From contig BFEA01000204.1 of NCBI GenBank assembly GCA_003427395.1, forward strand, positions 1,302,702-1,323,588: 20,887 nucleotides of DNA. Reading direction: 5' to 3'. The translations under genes were made by a program, and so were the position numbers. Numbering within the stretch: the stretch's first letter is position 1; every line of letters begins with the position of its first letter. The notes beneath the pieces are model-generated. The model saw nothing but the letters and a program-made list of their open reading frames with translations, did not search any database and had not been told where the DNA came from. The DNA comes from Chara braunii. Taxonomy: Eukaryota > Streptophyta > Charophyceae > Charales > Characeae. Shown piece by piece: positions 6,840 to 14,450 of this stretch.

Positions 6840-7030
6840 GACCGGATTTGGGTCTTTCTCAGAGGGCGCAAGAATGCCCCGTCATCAGGGAAACAAAGAA
6901 AAAAGTTCTGATCTGGGAAGATTCTCATGCCCGGCCGTGCACCCGGGCGTGCAAAAAGAAGAAATCTTTTTTTTTTTTTTTTTTGCTTTTCTGCGCTCTC
7001 CCAGAGGACCCCAAATCCGGGCTCTTTTCA
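6840..7030. repeat. Inverted repeat at the end of the right pseudo-LTR
   Basis: The left arm (about 6842-6873) reads CCGGATTTGGGT and then CTCAGAGGGCGCA. The reverse complement of about 6987-7025 reads CCCGGATTTGGGGTCCTCTG and then GAGAGCGCAGA. The arms are imperfect and separated by about 115 bp containing a run of about 18 T and a CCCGGG-rich stretch. It looks like an inverted partial copy of the pseudo-LTR terminus, a configuration PLEs are known to leave. Confidence 0.55.
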
Positions 7031-7156
7031 TTTTCTGAGAGTTGGCTTTCAAGGGGGAGAAAGTGGGGTATAAATTTGTTTTAAAGGGGCTAAGGGGGGT
7101 GCCTTCGTGTGATTTTGTTGTTTTCTTCTATTTGGTGAGGAATTCCTTCTTCTTCT

Positions 7157-7195
<39 letters not shown>

Positions 7196-7434
7196 TTAAA
7201 GGCCCTGTGCCCAAGGCTGATATTTCCAGTAAAAAAATTGAGGCCGGGGTCCTCACAGTCTACCCGGAGTGACCGAACAGGGACAGATCATGCTGAGAAG
7301 CGGGCTCAGCGTCCCAAATCTTATGAAAACTTATGAAAACGTGTGACAAATCTGATTCTGATGTGACCTTCAGCCAAAAGTTGTTTGTATTGCAAGTCTA
7401 CACAACACATTTGTTTTCTGGAATTTTGTTTTTT

Positions 7435-7436
<2 letters not shown>
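6875..7436. other. Non-coding, homopolymer-rich stretch
   Basis: No coding region is supported. The stretch has poly-T runs at about 6967-6984 and 7159-7194. Sequence after 7195, read on the minus strand, precedes a poly-A tail, so 7195-7300 may be a short truncated retroposon. TTATGAAAAC is duplicated at 7320-7339. Confidence 0.4.
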
Positions 7437-7483
<47 letters not shown>

Positions 7484-7692
7484 CCACGCTAAGGCTACCC
7501 GGAACCCTGCCCGGGGGTCATGCCCAGCCGGGCACCCAGGCGTGTATCCGGGCACAAGTTGGGTGCCCGGGTGCCCGGAAAAACGTAGTAGTTTTTGACT
7601 GTTTTTTTAACTCGCCCGGGTGACCCGGGCAGGAGGGTCCTAGTTGCACTGGCCCGGCTGGCCGGGCCTGTGCGGTTCTGGCAACCCAGCGT
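7437..7692 (-). mobile_element. CCCGGG-rich retroposon-like segment with poly-A tail (minus)
   Basis: Read on the minus strand, a GC-rich body of about 205 bp, full of short GCCCGGG and CCCGGGT inverted motifs, ends in 47 consecutive A (plus-strand T at 7437-7483). A related stretch lies at about 6926-6952 (CATGCCCGGCCGTGCACCC) compared with 7518-7546 (CATGCCCAGCCGGGCACCC). The body plus tail suggests a SINE-like or 5'-truncated LINE copy. No target duplication can be confirmed. It could also be unrelated GC-rich DNA beside a T tract. Confidence 0.4.
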
Positions 7693-7882
7693 TCTGAGCA
7701 TTTTTTCGTTTTCATTTAAGATAAACAACAGATGCATGTATGAACAACTATCAAATAGACTTATTTATGCCATGTAGAAGCAAATTCTCCAAATTTATGA
7801 CCACTTTATAGAAACAACTGTCCATGAATATAACAAGGCTCGAAGAGCAGATGCTTCGCGTCTGAATCCCATTCATTGGAAC

Positions 7883-8017
7883 CAAAGGATGCATTCCTGC
7901 CAATGAAAACATAGACACTATAATAGCTAAAATAGGATTCGTCAACTCTAACGCGGCTAAATCCGCTTTATATTTTAAACGATTTGGGCGTAAAGCTAAA
8001 ACTATTCCAAATACCAT
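7883..8017 (-). pseudogene. nad2: Nuclear fragment of mitochondrial nad2
   Basis: The minus-strand translation starts VFGIVLALRPNRLKYKADLA and continues LELTNPILAIIVSMFSLAGM. This matches the C-terminal half of NADH dehydrogenase subunit 2: the (A/G)IVLALR segment, a K-Y-K-x-D-L linker, T-N-P-I-L-A-I, then the transmembrane FSLAGIPPL region. NAD2 is a proton-pumping membrane subunit of respiratory complex I and is normally mitochondrially encoded. Similarity stops at HPL, where IPPLAGF would be expected, and the other side runs straight into a CTT tract. About 45 codons out of roughly 490 remain. The surroundings (7700-8000) are more AT-rich than neighbouring DNA. A plastid ndhB origin fits less well. 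It is a numt, not a gene. Confidence 0.6.
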
Positions 8018-8159
8018 TCTTTCTTCTCCTTCTTCTTCTTCTCATTCTTCTCATTCTTCCCATTCTTCTTCTTCAAAAATTTCCCCAAATCAAAAATTTT
8101 AAATTCTTCAAAATTCTTCAAAATTCTTCGTCTTCTTGTTCTTCTTCTCATTCTTCTAA

Positions 8160-8190
<31 letters not shown>

Positions 8191-8333
8191 CTTCTTCTTC
8201 TTCTTTTCTTCTTCTTCTTCTTCTTCTTCTTCTTCGCCTTCTTCTTCTTCTTCTTCTTCTTCTTCTTCCTCCTCCTTATCCTCTTCTTCTTCGTCCTCCT
8301 CTTCCTCTTCCTCCTTTTCCTTCATTCTTCTAA

Positions 8334-8364
<31 letters not shown>

Positions 8365-8506
8365 CTTCTTCTCTCTTCTTCTTCGTCCTCCTCTTCCTCT
8401 TCCTCCTTTTCCTCCTTTTCCTCCTCCTCCTTCTCCTCCTCTTCCTCATCTTCCTCCTCTTCCTCCTCTTCCTCTTCTTTGCCTCTTCTTCGTGCTTGCA
8501 ATGGGC
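8018..8506 (+). repeat. CTT/CCT pyrimidine tract
   Basis: Nearly pure plus-strand pyrimidine: CTT triplets, with TCCTCC and AAACTTCTT variants. ATTCTTCAAA-type units occur near 8095-8130, and ATTCTTCTAAACTTCTT occurs twice (8151-8167, 8324-8340). All long ORFs here are low-complexity artefacts. Confidence 0.92.
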
Positions 8507-8510
8507 ACAA

Positions 8511-9118
8511 ATTTCACATAATGATCTGATGTCACACCGTGACATAACTAGTCAAAAACGAAAGCACTAGCTATGAGAACTCAGAATTGTTCTGAAATTG
8601 AAGTCTTATACAACAAGTTGGAATACACAAGCTGGGCAGCTAAGGCCGCCAGCAACAACCAAGAACAGACTGGCTCTCCCTCTCTCTCTGTCACTCAACC
8701 CTTAAGCTTCACTCCGTCTCTGAATGTCTTCCTCACTAGCGATGGCACCTGGCGCCTGTTGACTACAGCTACTTGAGTGCCTCACCCCTACATCAATCAA
8801 CGTTTGGCTGCACAAGACTGCAACAGCACAGGACACAAGAGTGGAAAAGATGTTGACACCAACCGGTGCTCGATTTTTGTATGTGACACTAGTTCTCCAA
8901 CCTTCCCGGACCGCTACCCTCACCTGCTGGCCGTGACCGGCTGTTCATGATATCTGGAATGTTCACCGACTTTCGTGGGCCTTGGGCTGCTGACTGGACT
9001 TGACTGGACTGGACCGGACTGCTAAGCTACTGGCCTGGTGTGCCCAGCCACTGAACTGGTACTTACGGTACATGGGACTTGGAACCTTGGGACCGGAACT
9101 GGGACAAGGCGCTAGATT
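8511..9118. other. Unassigned spacer between two pyrimidine tracts
   Basis: No convincing gene on either strand. Short direct repeats occur (GACTGGACTTGACTGGACTG near 8993-9014). No splice-bounded open exon or TE motif was recognised. Confidence 0.5.
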
Positions 9119-9600
9119 GCTTCTTCTTCTTCTTCTTCTTCTTCTTCTTCTTCTTCTTCTTCTTCTTCTTCTTCTTCTTCTTCTTCGTCATCATTGTTGC
9201 CGCCACTTCCACCACCACTATCATTGTTGTCGTCTATTCCTTCTCCTTCTCTTCCTTCCTCCTCCTCACCCATCTTCTTCTCCTTGTCCTTCTCCTTCGT
9301 CATCTCCCTCTTCTCCCCCTTGCCCCTCTCTTTCTTCTCCTCTCTCTTCTTCCCATCCTTCTCCTCCTCCTCCTCGTCCCCCTTCCATTCTTCTTCTTCT
9401 TCTTCTTCTTCTTCTTCTTCTTTTTCTTCTTCTTCTTCGTCGTCGTCGTCGTCGTTGTCTTCATCTTCGTCTTCTTCTTCTTCTTCTTCTTCTTCTTCTT
9501 CTTCTTCTTCTTCTTCTTCTTCTTCTTCTTTCGTCTTCGTCTTCTTCGTCCCTTTCGTCTTCGTCTTCTTCTTATTCGCCGTTGTTGTCGTGCCCTTTTT
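9119..9600 (+). repeat. Second CTT/CGT-containing pyrimidine tract
   Basis: About 22 CTT units (9119-9186) are followed by a mixed TTC, TCC and CGT tract, with (CGT)5 near 9438-9453 and a second long CTT run at 9468-9530. Apparent polyleucine, polyserine and polyphenylalanine ORFs are artefacts of the repeat. Confidence 0.92.
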
Positions 9601-10054
9601 TTAGTTGACCATTTGTCGGATTATCAGTGTGTTGCTTGTGCAGGGCCATTTGTGATTCAATGCATAAGGGAAGTTTAACCAAGCAATCAATCTTGCCTGA
9701 CCTGTCCATTGCTGCAAGCAAAGATTTTTGGACACCAAACAAAACTGCCTTCCAACTGCATCTGCAGCTCTGAAAGCAACTGAATTTCAACTCACCATGA
9801 TAAATCGATAGCAAATGGAGTGTTTGTCTGCATCTTGTCACGGTTTGCTTCATTGAGGTCTTTCTCATATTCTCACCTAATACTGCCGCCTTCGTTAGTG
9901 ATTTGGAGGACAGACAATGCTGACATTGAAGCTTTTTGTTTCCTTTTTCTTTTTGATTATTGTTCATCTTCTCAATATCTGATGATTTGTCCACACACAC
10001 ACACACACAAAAAAAAAAAAAAAACGGCTGCCATTCTGCTCTTTTGATATGCAG
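9601..10054 (+). other. Probable intron sequence upstream of exon
   Basis: No open exon was seen. It ends with (CA)8, a run of about 16 A (to 10024), and then a pyrimidine-rich stretch and TTTTGATATGCAG, a good splice acceptor. An intron is inferred. Confidence 0.4.
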
Positions 10055-10186
10055 GCAGAGGCCTTCACTCGTATGTTTGAGGAAGAGAAGTTCGATGTTT
10101 GGCTAGCAGAGAATATGGGGCTGATAGACTACAATGCAACTCCCTGGGTACCTGTAGATGACAAGCCTGACAAGGCAAGACGGCAG
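10055..10186 (+). CDS. Internal exon, possible VASt-domain protein
   Basis: A 132-base segment (44 codons, phase 0 at both ends) lies between CTTTTGATATGCAG and CAG|GTATGA. It reads AEAFTRMFEEEKFDVWLAEN, then MGLIDYNATPWVPVDDKPDK and ARRQ. It has no low-complexity bias, and composition and amino-acid use are protein-like. The pattern F-x-x-x-F near the start, then TPW and a basic R-R-Q before the exon end, recalls the start of a VASt lipid-binding domain as found in GRAM- and C2-containing plant proteins, where a 'pW' precedes a conserved 'R-x-v-x-Y'. That assignment is tentative. Neighbouring exons are not evident in the window, so introns would have to be long. It could also be an isolated exon of a fragmented gene. 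Confidence 0.5.
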
Positions 10187-10893
10187 GTATGATCTCTTAC
10201 CTGCCCACCTCCTCCCTCCCTCCTCTTTTCTTCTATTGTCATTTTTTGCAGCTGTTTACACTCCAGTTGCCTCCCTTCTGATGTTGTTATCCACACAAAA
10301 TAATATCCCCAGATTCCCCACCAATACCAAAATCGTTAACTGTAATAATGCGATGATCGCGGCCACGAGTCAGGCAAGGGCCCACATACAGGGCCAATCC
10401 TGAAAATTTTAGACCAGCCACGCATCTAGGCCATCTGCTTGCACGCACGCCCCAGATTCATGGTCGGTCAGACCCCGGTCTTAAAATTTTTGTGATCAGC
10501 CACGCATCTGGAGCATATGCACTCACAGTGCTGGTTAATAATCTTCAGTTATCAGCTGCAAATCTGGGCTGTTCATGGATGCTACTGGCTCTCCAAGCAT
10601 CTGTTGCAAATATGGGTTGTTCATGGGTGCTACTGTAGAGGATAGCAGAAGTGCTAAAGCACACAACGACAACACACCATGAGACCATGAAGATCACACG
10701 ACATGAACGAAAACACTACGAGCGCAGGTTGCGGGTATGATTAACGTGAAAAGCACAACATAGTCTGGCGAAACAACCCAACTGGTTTCTACCGGTCGCC
10801 AGTGTGGCATCGTCAGGGGTCGGCATCGTCAGGGGTCACAAATCTGGCAAGGGTTCTTCTTCTTTTTTTTTTTTTCAAACCACCCAGAGTGTG
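10187..10893. other. Intronic or intergenic DNA with short direct repeats
   Basis: After the splice donor and a CT-rich stretch, no exon is evident. Three direct repeat pairs occur: AAAATTTT with CAGCCACGCATCT (10403-10428 and 10483-10510), GCAAATCTGGGCTGTTCATG and its variant (10558-10587 and 10606-10635), and GGCATCGTCAGGGGTC in tandem (10806-10837). Confidence 0.55.
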
Positions 10894-11046
10894 TTAGAGG
10901 GCTTCGTACGAGCAGCCCCCTAGCAGGCTGTCGGGCGGGAAAAGGTCTGGGAACTTAGAGGCGGGCTGCAGTGGGACAGTTGAGTCAACGTTGGTCCAGT
11001 CCTTGAATATCATGTTGCCGTCTCTTCGCAGCTCTTGCCCGTCTGG
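10894..11046 (-). CDS. Possible minus-strand terminal exon
   Basis: Read on the minus strand, CCTTGCCAG is followed by 50 open codons beginning PDGQELRRDGNMIFKDWTNV and ending LLGGCSYEAL before TAA. The stretch has a balanced, protein-like composition unlike the microsatellites around it. The acceptor has a weak pyrimidine tract, no family is recognised, and upstream exons are not visible because 11100-11320 is a simple repeat. A poly-A run (plus-strand T near 10861-10875) lies about 20 bases beyond the stop, so it could be the 3' end of a processed copy. Confidence 0.25.
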   Translation of the reverse strand, partial: PDGQELRRDGNMIFKDWTNVDSTVPLQPASKFPDLFPPDSLLGGCSYEAL

Positions 11047-11110
11047 CTGGCAAGGAATTTTGACAGCATGCAGTGCGCTCTTTCTCTCAGATAAATTTTG
11101 ATGGCACACC

Positions 11111-11325
11111 GTCCACACAGATAGAGGGAGAGACAGAGACAGACAGACAGACACACAGACACAGACAGACAGACCGGCCGAGAGCGACCGAGCGACCGAG
11201 TGACTGACCGACTGACTGAAGGACGGACAGAGGGACAGATGGGGGGACGGACAGACGAATGCACTGATGCATGGAGGGATGGACAGAGGGAGGGACAGAA
11301 GGACGGAGACAGAGACACAGACCAA
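11111..11325 (+). repeat. Degenerate GACA/GACGGACA simple repeat
   Basis: Runs of GACAGACAGACA, CACAGACA, GACCGACTGACTG and GGACAGAGGGA fill the stretch. The Ser/Pro/Val/Cys-rich minus-strand ORFs here come from the repeat. Confidence 0.85.
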
Positions 11326-11567
11326 TTACTCGTGCTTTCCCGTTTGTTCTCTGAAATGGAGAGGGTTTGCAGTAAAGTACTCAATTGTGAGAGAAAATAC
11401 AGAAAAAGCATTGAAGGGAAGAAATGACCTGTATGCATGTTAACACTGCCAACAACAACTTCTCCATGCTTTTCAAAAAAACAAAGAAAAGAAGCCCTCG
11501 GGGGGAAGTTGCAACAGGTCCAGTGTTGGACCTGTGAAGAGCTGTGGGAAGGATAGAGGAAGGGGGG

Positions 11568-11569
<2 letters not shown>

Positions 11570-11629
<60 letters not shown>
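11570..11629 (+). repeat. (GA)30 microsatellite
   Basis: About 60 bases of uninterrupted GA dinucleotide. Confidence 0.95.
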
Positions 11630-11631
<2 letters not shown>

Positions 11632-11716
11632 CTTTGCCCTGTTTTTATTTTGTGAATTTGAGTATATTTTCATTTCTTTAAATATCATTCTGGTCTTTTT
11701 TTGTTTATCTTTACAG

Positions 11717-11818
11717 TGAGAGAAACCTCAACAGGTCATCTAGTCTAGCTGAAAACTTGAATATTGAAGACACCAACAGAACATTGCGAGGATTTAGACC
11801 CTCAGCAGTGTCTGAAAG
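11717..11818 (+). CDS. Possible 102-bp exon
   Basis: The acceptor TTTATCTTTACAG precedes an open segment that, after one base, reads ERNLNRSSSLAENLNIEDTN and then RTLRGFRPSAVSE, with a possible donor AAAG|GTGTCG. Its length (102) is divisible by three. Ser/Asn-rich and basic; no family is recognised. It is on the same strand as the 10055-10186 exon and could be a later exon of that gene, but phases differ and the donor is weak. Confidence 0.25.
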
Positions 11819-11825
11819 GTGTCGT

Positions 11826-11848
11826 GCCCGCCCTAAGTGAAGGTGGGC
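11826..11848 (+). other. GCCCGC hairpin, first copy
   Basis: GCCCGC and GTGGGC pair around an 11-base CCTAAGTGAAG loop, using one G-U pair. The same loop and stem occur at 12000-12022 and 12397-12419 with a perfect GCGGGC arm. Confidence 0.5.
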
Positions 11849-11902
11849 CTGCAAATATGTGCCAATGCCTGTGTACAGGGCTATGAAACCAGGCTGAGGG
11901 GG

Positions 11903-12693
11903 CCAAGCAGAGCCCATTGGAACCCCCATGTGGGATGGATCTTCGACGAGGTCTTGTTACGAGTTNGCTCCTCGGCATGCCCCTGTAGGGCAAGCATGAG
12001 CCCGCCCTAAGTGAATGCGGGCCCCTGAGTTTTGATACGGCCTGAGTTCGTCAATTTTGGCAAAGTTTGGTGCGCGCCAGTTGGTTACCTCCTCCATACT
12101 CGTGAGAATCAGAAATAAATTCAAATAATTCATGAGCCTTCTAGGCTCTTCCAGCAGCACAGGCGAAGCAGGGAGAACCTCACGTCCACTCCCGGGTGGT
12201 TGGGCATGCCTAACCAATTCGGTCCCAGGCCACTGTCTGAATGGGCCTGGGTGCACACACTTTGGCTCGATCGGAAGCTACTGGAAACACACGAGGAGCC
12301 CAAGCAGAGCCCATTGGAACCCCCATGTGGGATGGATCTTCGACGAGGTCTTGTTACGAGTTCGCTCCTCGGCATGCCCCTGTAGGGCAAGCATGAGCCC
12401 GCCCTAAGTGAATGCGGGCCCCTGAGTTTTGATACGGCCTGAGTTCGTCAATTTTGGCAAAGTTTGGTGCGCGCCAGTTGGTTACCTCCTCCATACTCGT
12501 GAGAATCAGAAATAAATTCAAATAATTCATGAGCCTTCTAGGCTCTTCCAGCAGCACAGGCGAAGCAGGGAGAACCTCACGTCCACTCCCGGGTGGTTGG
12601 GCATGCCTAACCAATTCGGTCCCAGGCCACTGTCTGAATGGGCCTGGGTGCACACACTTTGGCTCGATCGGAAGCTACTGGAAACACACGAGG
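11903..12693 (+). repeat. 397-bp tandem duplication
   Basis: Two head-to-tail copies (11903-12299 and 12300-12693), starting CCAAGCAGAGCCCATTGG, look identical except for N at 11966 where copy 2 has C. Each includes a perfect GCCCGC/GCGGGC hairpin. Each also has a 99-codon minus-strand ORF with no recognisable domain, which I regard as chance. Identity without drift means either a very recent duplication or an assembly effect. Confidence 0.88.
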
Positions 12694-12699
12694 CCCAGC

Positions 12700-13360
12700 C
12701 AGACAGCAAATTGGGCGAGCACTTTCCATAAAGGAAAGAGCTCGCCACTGATGGGCTCATTCAGGCACTAGGCAGTGCATGCGGCAGCGCTGCTTGAGCG
12801 TGCGCTCGAGGGCTGTGCGCTGTGTGCTAGCGCTAGTTGCCAGGCAGTGCGCACGGGCGCTGGAAGAAGGCAGGGCGCTGCTGAGGGCAGCGCCATAGCC
12901 AGCGCTTGGCTTGGACAGCCAGTGGAGGTGGTGGTGCTCTTCGTGCATGGGGAAGAAGACGTGGGTGAGAGACAAGGAAGAATGAGAGAGTGAGAGAGAT
13001 GAGGATGATGATGTGAGGGCACATACCTGTTCTTGGTGATAGTCTGCATGGGCCGACATCTTCATGTACTTCGGTTGTTGCTGCTGATGTCAACAGGTTG
13101 CATTGTCAATTCGTATGCTGGTAGTAGCTGTGTGAATGTAGTCTGGGCGCTGAACGCCAAGTAAGGAGGAAGGGCTCTGGATACGTATGTTGGTGGTGGC
13201 GAGAGTATGCTCTCATTGACATTCGGATTCGGTGCTTTGGTTCTCCGTTGGTGTAATATCAGCGCATTTCTGCTTTCTGGACAGCGTTGGACTTTCTGGC
13301 TTTCAATGTGATTTTGCATTCTGGATTTCTGTCATCTCGCTATTGCTCATTTTCCTCGCA
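12700..13360 (+). mobile_element. Probable LTR (3' part) upstream of primer binding site
   Basis: The segment ends CTCGCA three bases before a canonical primer binding site, as LTRs end in CA. Its 5' limit is not determined. A 33-base hairpin lies at 12714-12746 and GCGC-rich repeats at 12775-12910. No second LTR was found in the window, so the element is truncated, nested or runs through rearranged DNA. Confidence 0.45.
12714..12746 (+). other. Long hairpin (two stacked perfect stems)
   Basis: GGCGAGC (12714-12720) pairs with GCTCGCC (12740-12746), and CTTTCC (12722-12727) pairs with GGAAAG (12733-12738). The stems are separated by one A-A mismatch and closed by an ATAAA loop. Confidence 0.7.
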
Positions 13361-13363
13361 ATT

Positions 13364-13375
13364 TGGTATCAGAGC
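13364..13375 (+). other. LTR retrotransposon primer binding site (tRNA-iMet)
   Basis: TGGTATCAGAGC, extended to TGGTATCAGAGCAGG, is complementary to the 3' end of initiator methionine tRNA and is the usual primer site of plant Copia and Gypsy elements. It sits three bases after a CA that would end the LTR. Confidence 0.75.
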
Positions 13376-14450
13376 AGGTCCGAACCAATCCGCTGGGTCC
13401 TTCGCAATAGCTGTTTGGTGCTTCGTTGGGAAATGGTGGGGCAGTGATAATGCTTGTGCGTTGGTGTATAGGCGGCCCTGAGTTGTTTGGGCGCCTCTGG
13501 AAGGCTATGTGGTTACAGAGGGGTGCACACTGGATGATGAGAGCTTGCTGACATGGCAATTTAAGCCGAGGTGGAACTGGATTGCATTGTGGGTTGTGCC
13601 GAGGCATCGACTGGTCATCATAAATGCACGACAGGTTACTGGTGAGAAATCTGTGGTTGGGGGCAGCATTATGAGGTATGTTGCTCCTTACCTTATCTAC
13701 CCTCGTCGTCGCTTCTTACCGTGCGGAAGTGAGTCTTGTCTTGAGAGTCCTCTCATTGTGAGGTGTCGCGAGAGCTCAACCTTGAGAGTCGACATTCTTC
13801 GTGGGCAGAAAGCTGGTGGGAGACGGGCGTTGCCTCTGAAGGGCCCTGGACGAAGCACTCGGGTCACGACACCATGCCAACCCGCTGGGACTAGTACACT
13901 CATGCTTTGCCGTGCTGAAGTGAGTCTTGTCTTGAGAGTCCTCTCATTGTGAGGTGTCACGAGAGCTCAACCTTGAGAGTCGAAATTCTCGTGGGCAGAA
14001 AGCTGGTGGGAGACGGGCGTTGCCTCTGAAGGTCCCTGGACGAAGCACTCGGGTCACGACACCATGCCAACCCGCTGGGACTAGTACACTCATGCTTTGC
14101 CGCTTGTCCTTTGGTCTGCTTGCTGCGCTGTAGAGGTTATGTCAGGCAAGCGAGCCCTATGCGGGAGAGACGAGTACCGGACCGTCTATAAAGAGACTCC
14201 GGCGGGGATATATGACTCGTGTTGTACGCGAGTATAAAAATAGTATGGACAGGGCTGGCCGGTCTGGTACTGACTTGGGGCACAGGGGTGGGCCAATTGC
14301 ACACCTTTAGACACACCGTTTGAACCAGAGCTACAGGACGTCGACACAAAGTGACTACTCAGGAGGGATATAGGGATAGGGAAGATTCCAGTAATTGCTC
14401 GATTGTTCAATATTGTGGCATTTCCATTCAGCATGCATTTCAACAAACAA
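13376..14450 (+). other. Unrecognised sequence downstream of the primer site
   Basis: A frame at 13509-13952 is open for 147 codons (for example LLTWQFKPRWNWIALWVVPR), but its second half lies in a tandem duplication and shows no gag or protease motif. Two TATA-like sites (TATAAAG 14187-14193; TATAAAAATA 14233-14242) could mark another promoter. I assign no function. Confidence 0.4.
13721..14101 (+). repeat. 191-bp tandem duplication
   Basis: Copy 1 (13721-13911) and copy 2 (13912-14101) begin GTGCGGAAGTGAGTCTTGTC and GTGCTGAAGTGAGTCTTGTC. About five differences, including one missing base, separate them. Confidence 0.85.

Larger units (their letters stand above)
1..6874 (+). mobile_element. 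Penelope-like retroelement, N-terminal GIY-YIG (Chlamys type)
   Basis: Two direct repeats (28-884 and 4734-6874, the second interrupted) flank, in order, a coiled-coil ORF, a GIY-YIG endonuclease, a linker with a CTC (CxC) motif, and a reverse transcriptase with G-I-P-M-G and L-V-D-D motifs, all on the plus strand. Canonical PLEs carry the endonuclease after the RT. Only the Naiad/Chlamys clade has it first, joined to the RT by a CxC linker and flanked by pseudo-LTRs. No cysteine lies between the VYVL and LYVGST motifs, unlike the CCHH-bearing endonucleases of other PLEs, which favours Chlamys, a branch known from green algae and spike mosses. Frameshifts and stops make this copy inactive. 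The left edge is at or beyond the window start, so total length and target-site duplication cannot be judged. Confidence 0.82.
4734..6874 (+). repeat. Right pseudo-LTR of the PLE, split by an insertion
   Basis: Positions 4734-4901 match 28-120 (plus about 76 bp missing from the left copy), and 6088-6874 match 121-884. The 4903-6084 segment between is foreign. It keeps the TATA box, the 510-555 type stem-loop (at 6473-6518) and the 33-codon ORF. It differs from the left copy by scattered substitutions and by a poly-C expansion. Beyond 6874 the sequence leaves the left copy and goes into a short inverted repeat instead of coding sequence. Confidence 0.8.

Noticed and set aside
6835-6900. Hammerhead-ribozyme-like words on the minus strand (CTGATGA, then GAAAGACC...GGTC)
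   Set aside because: Stem III could form, but stem II does not lead directly into GAAA and stem I does not pair. Naiad/Chlamys PLEs are also reported to lack canonical hammerheads.
6926-6952. Alu-like start (GGCCGGGC on the minus strand)
   Set aside because: Only eight bases match, with no A or B boxes or dimer structure, and the organism appears to be in the green lineage.
8018-9608. Long polyleucine, polyserine, polyphenylalanine and polyglutamate ORFs on both strands
   Set aside because: They are translations of CTT/CCT microsatellites in several frames at once, with no non-repetitive domain.
9572-10006. Minus-strand 144-codon ORF with CQHC
   Set aside because: No homology recognised. 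It starts in a CA repeat and ends in the pyrimidine tract, and it overlaps the probable intron of the plus-strand exon.
10894-11438. Minus-strand 140-codon ORFs rich in Ser, Cys, Val and Pro
   Set aside because: Most of their length is the GACA simple repeat. Only the last 50 codons before the stop at 10894 are kept, as a weak exon.
11957-12653. Identical 99-codon minus-strand ORFs in the 397-bp repeat
   Set aside because: They are present twice only because the repeat is duplicated. No domain, and composition follows the hairpin-rich DNA.
12757-13093. Overlapping minus-strand ORFs of 86-102 codons in the LTR-like region
   Set aside because: Ala/Ser/His-rich products of GCGC- and GATGATG-rich DNA in several frames. 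No homology seen.
13509-13952. 147-codon plus-strand ORF as a real gene
   Set aside because: The second half is a tandem repeat unit, with no recognisable domain and no supporting splice or promoter signals.
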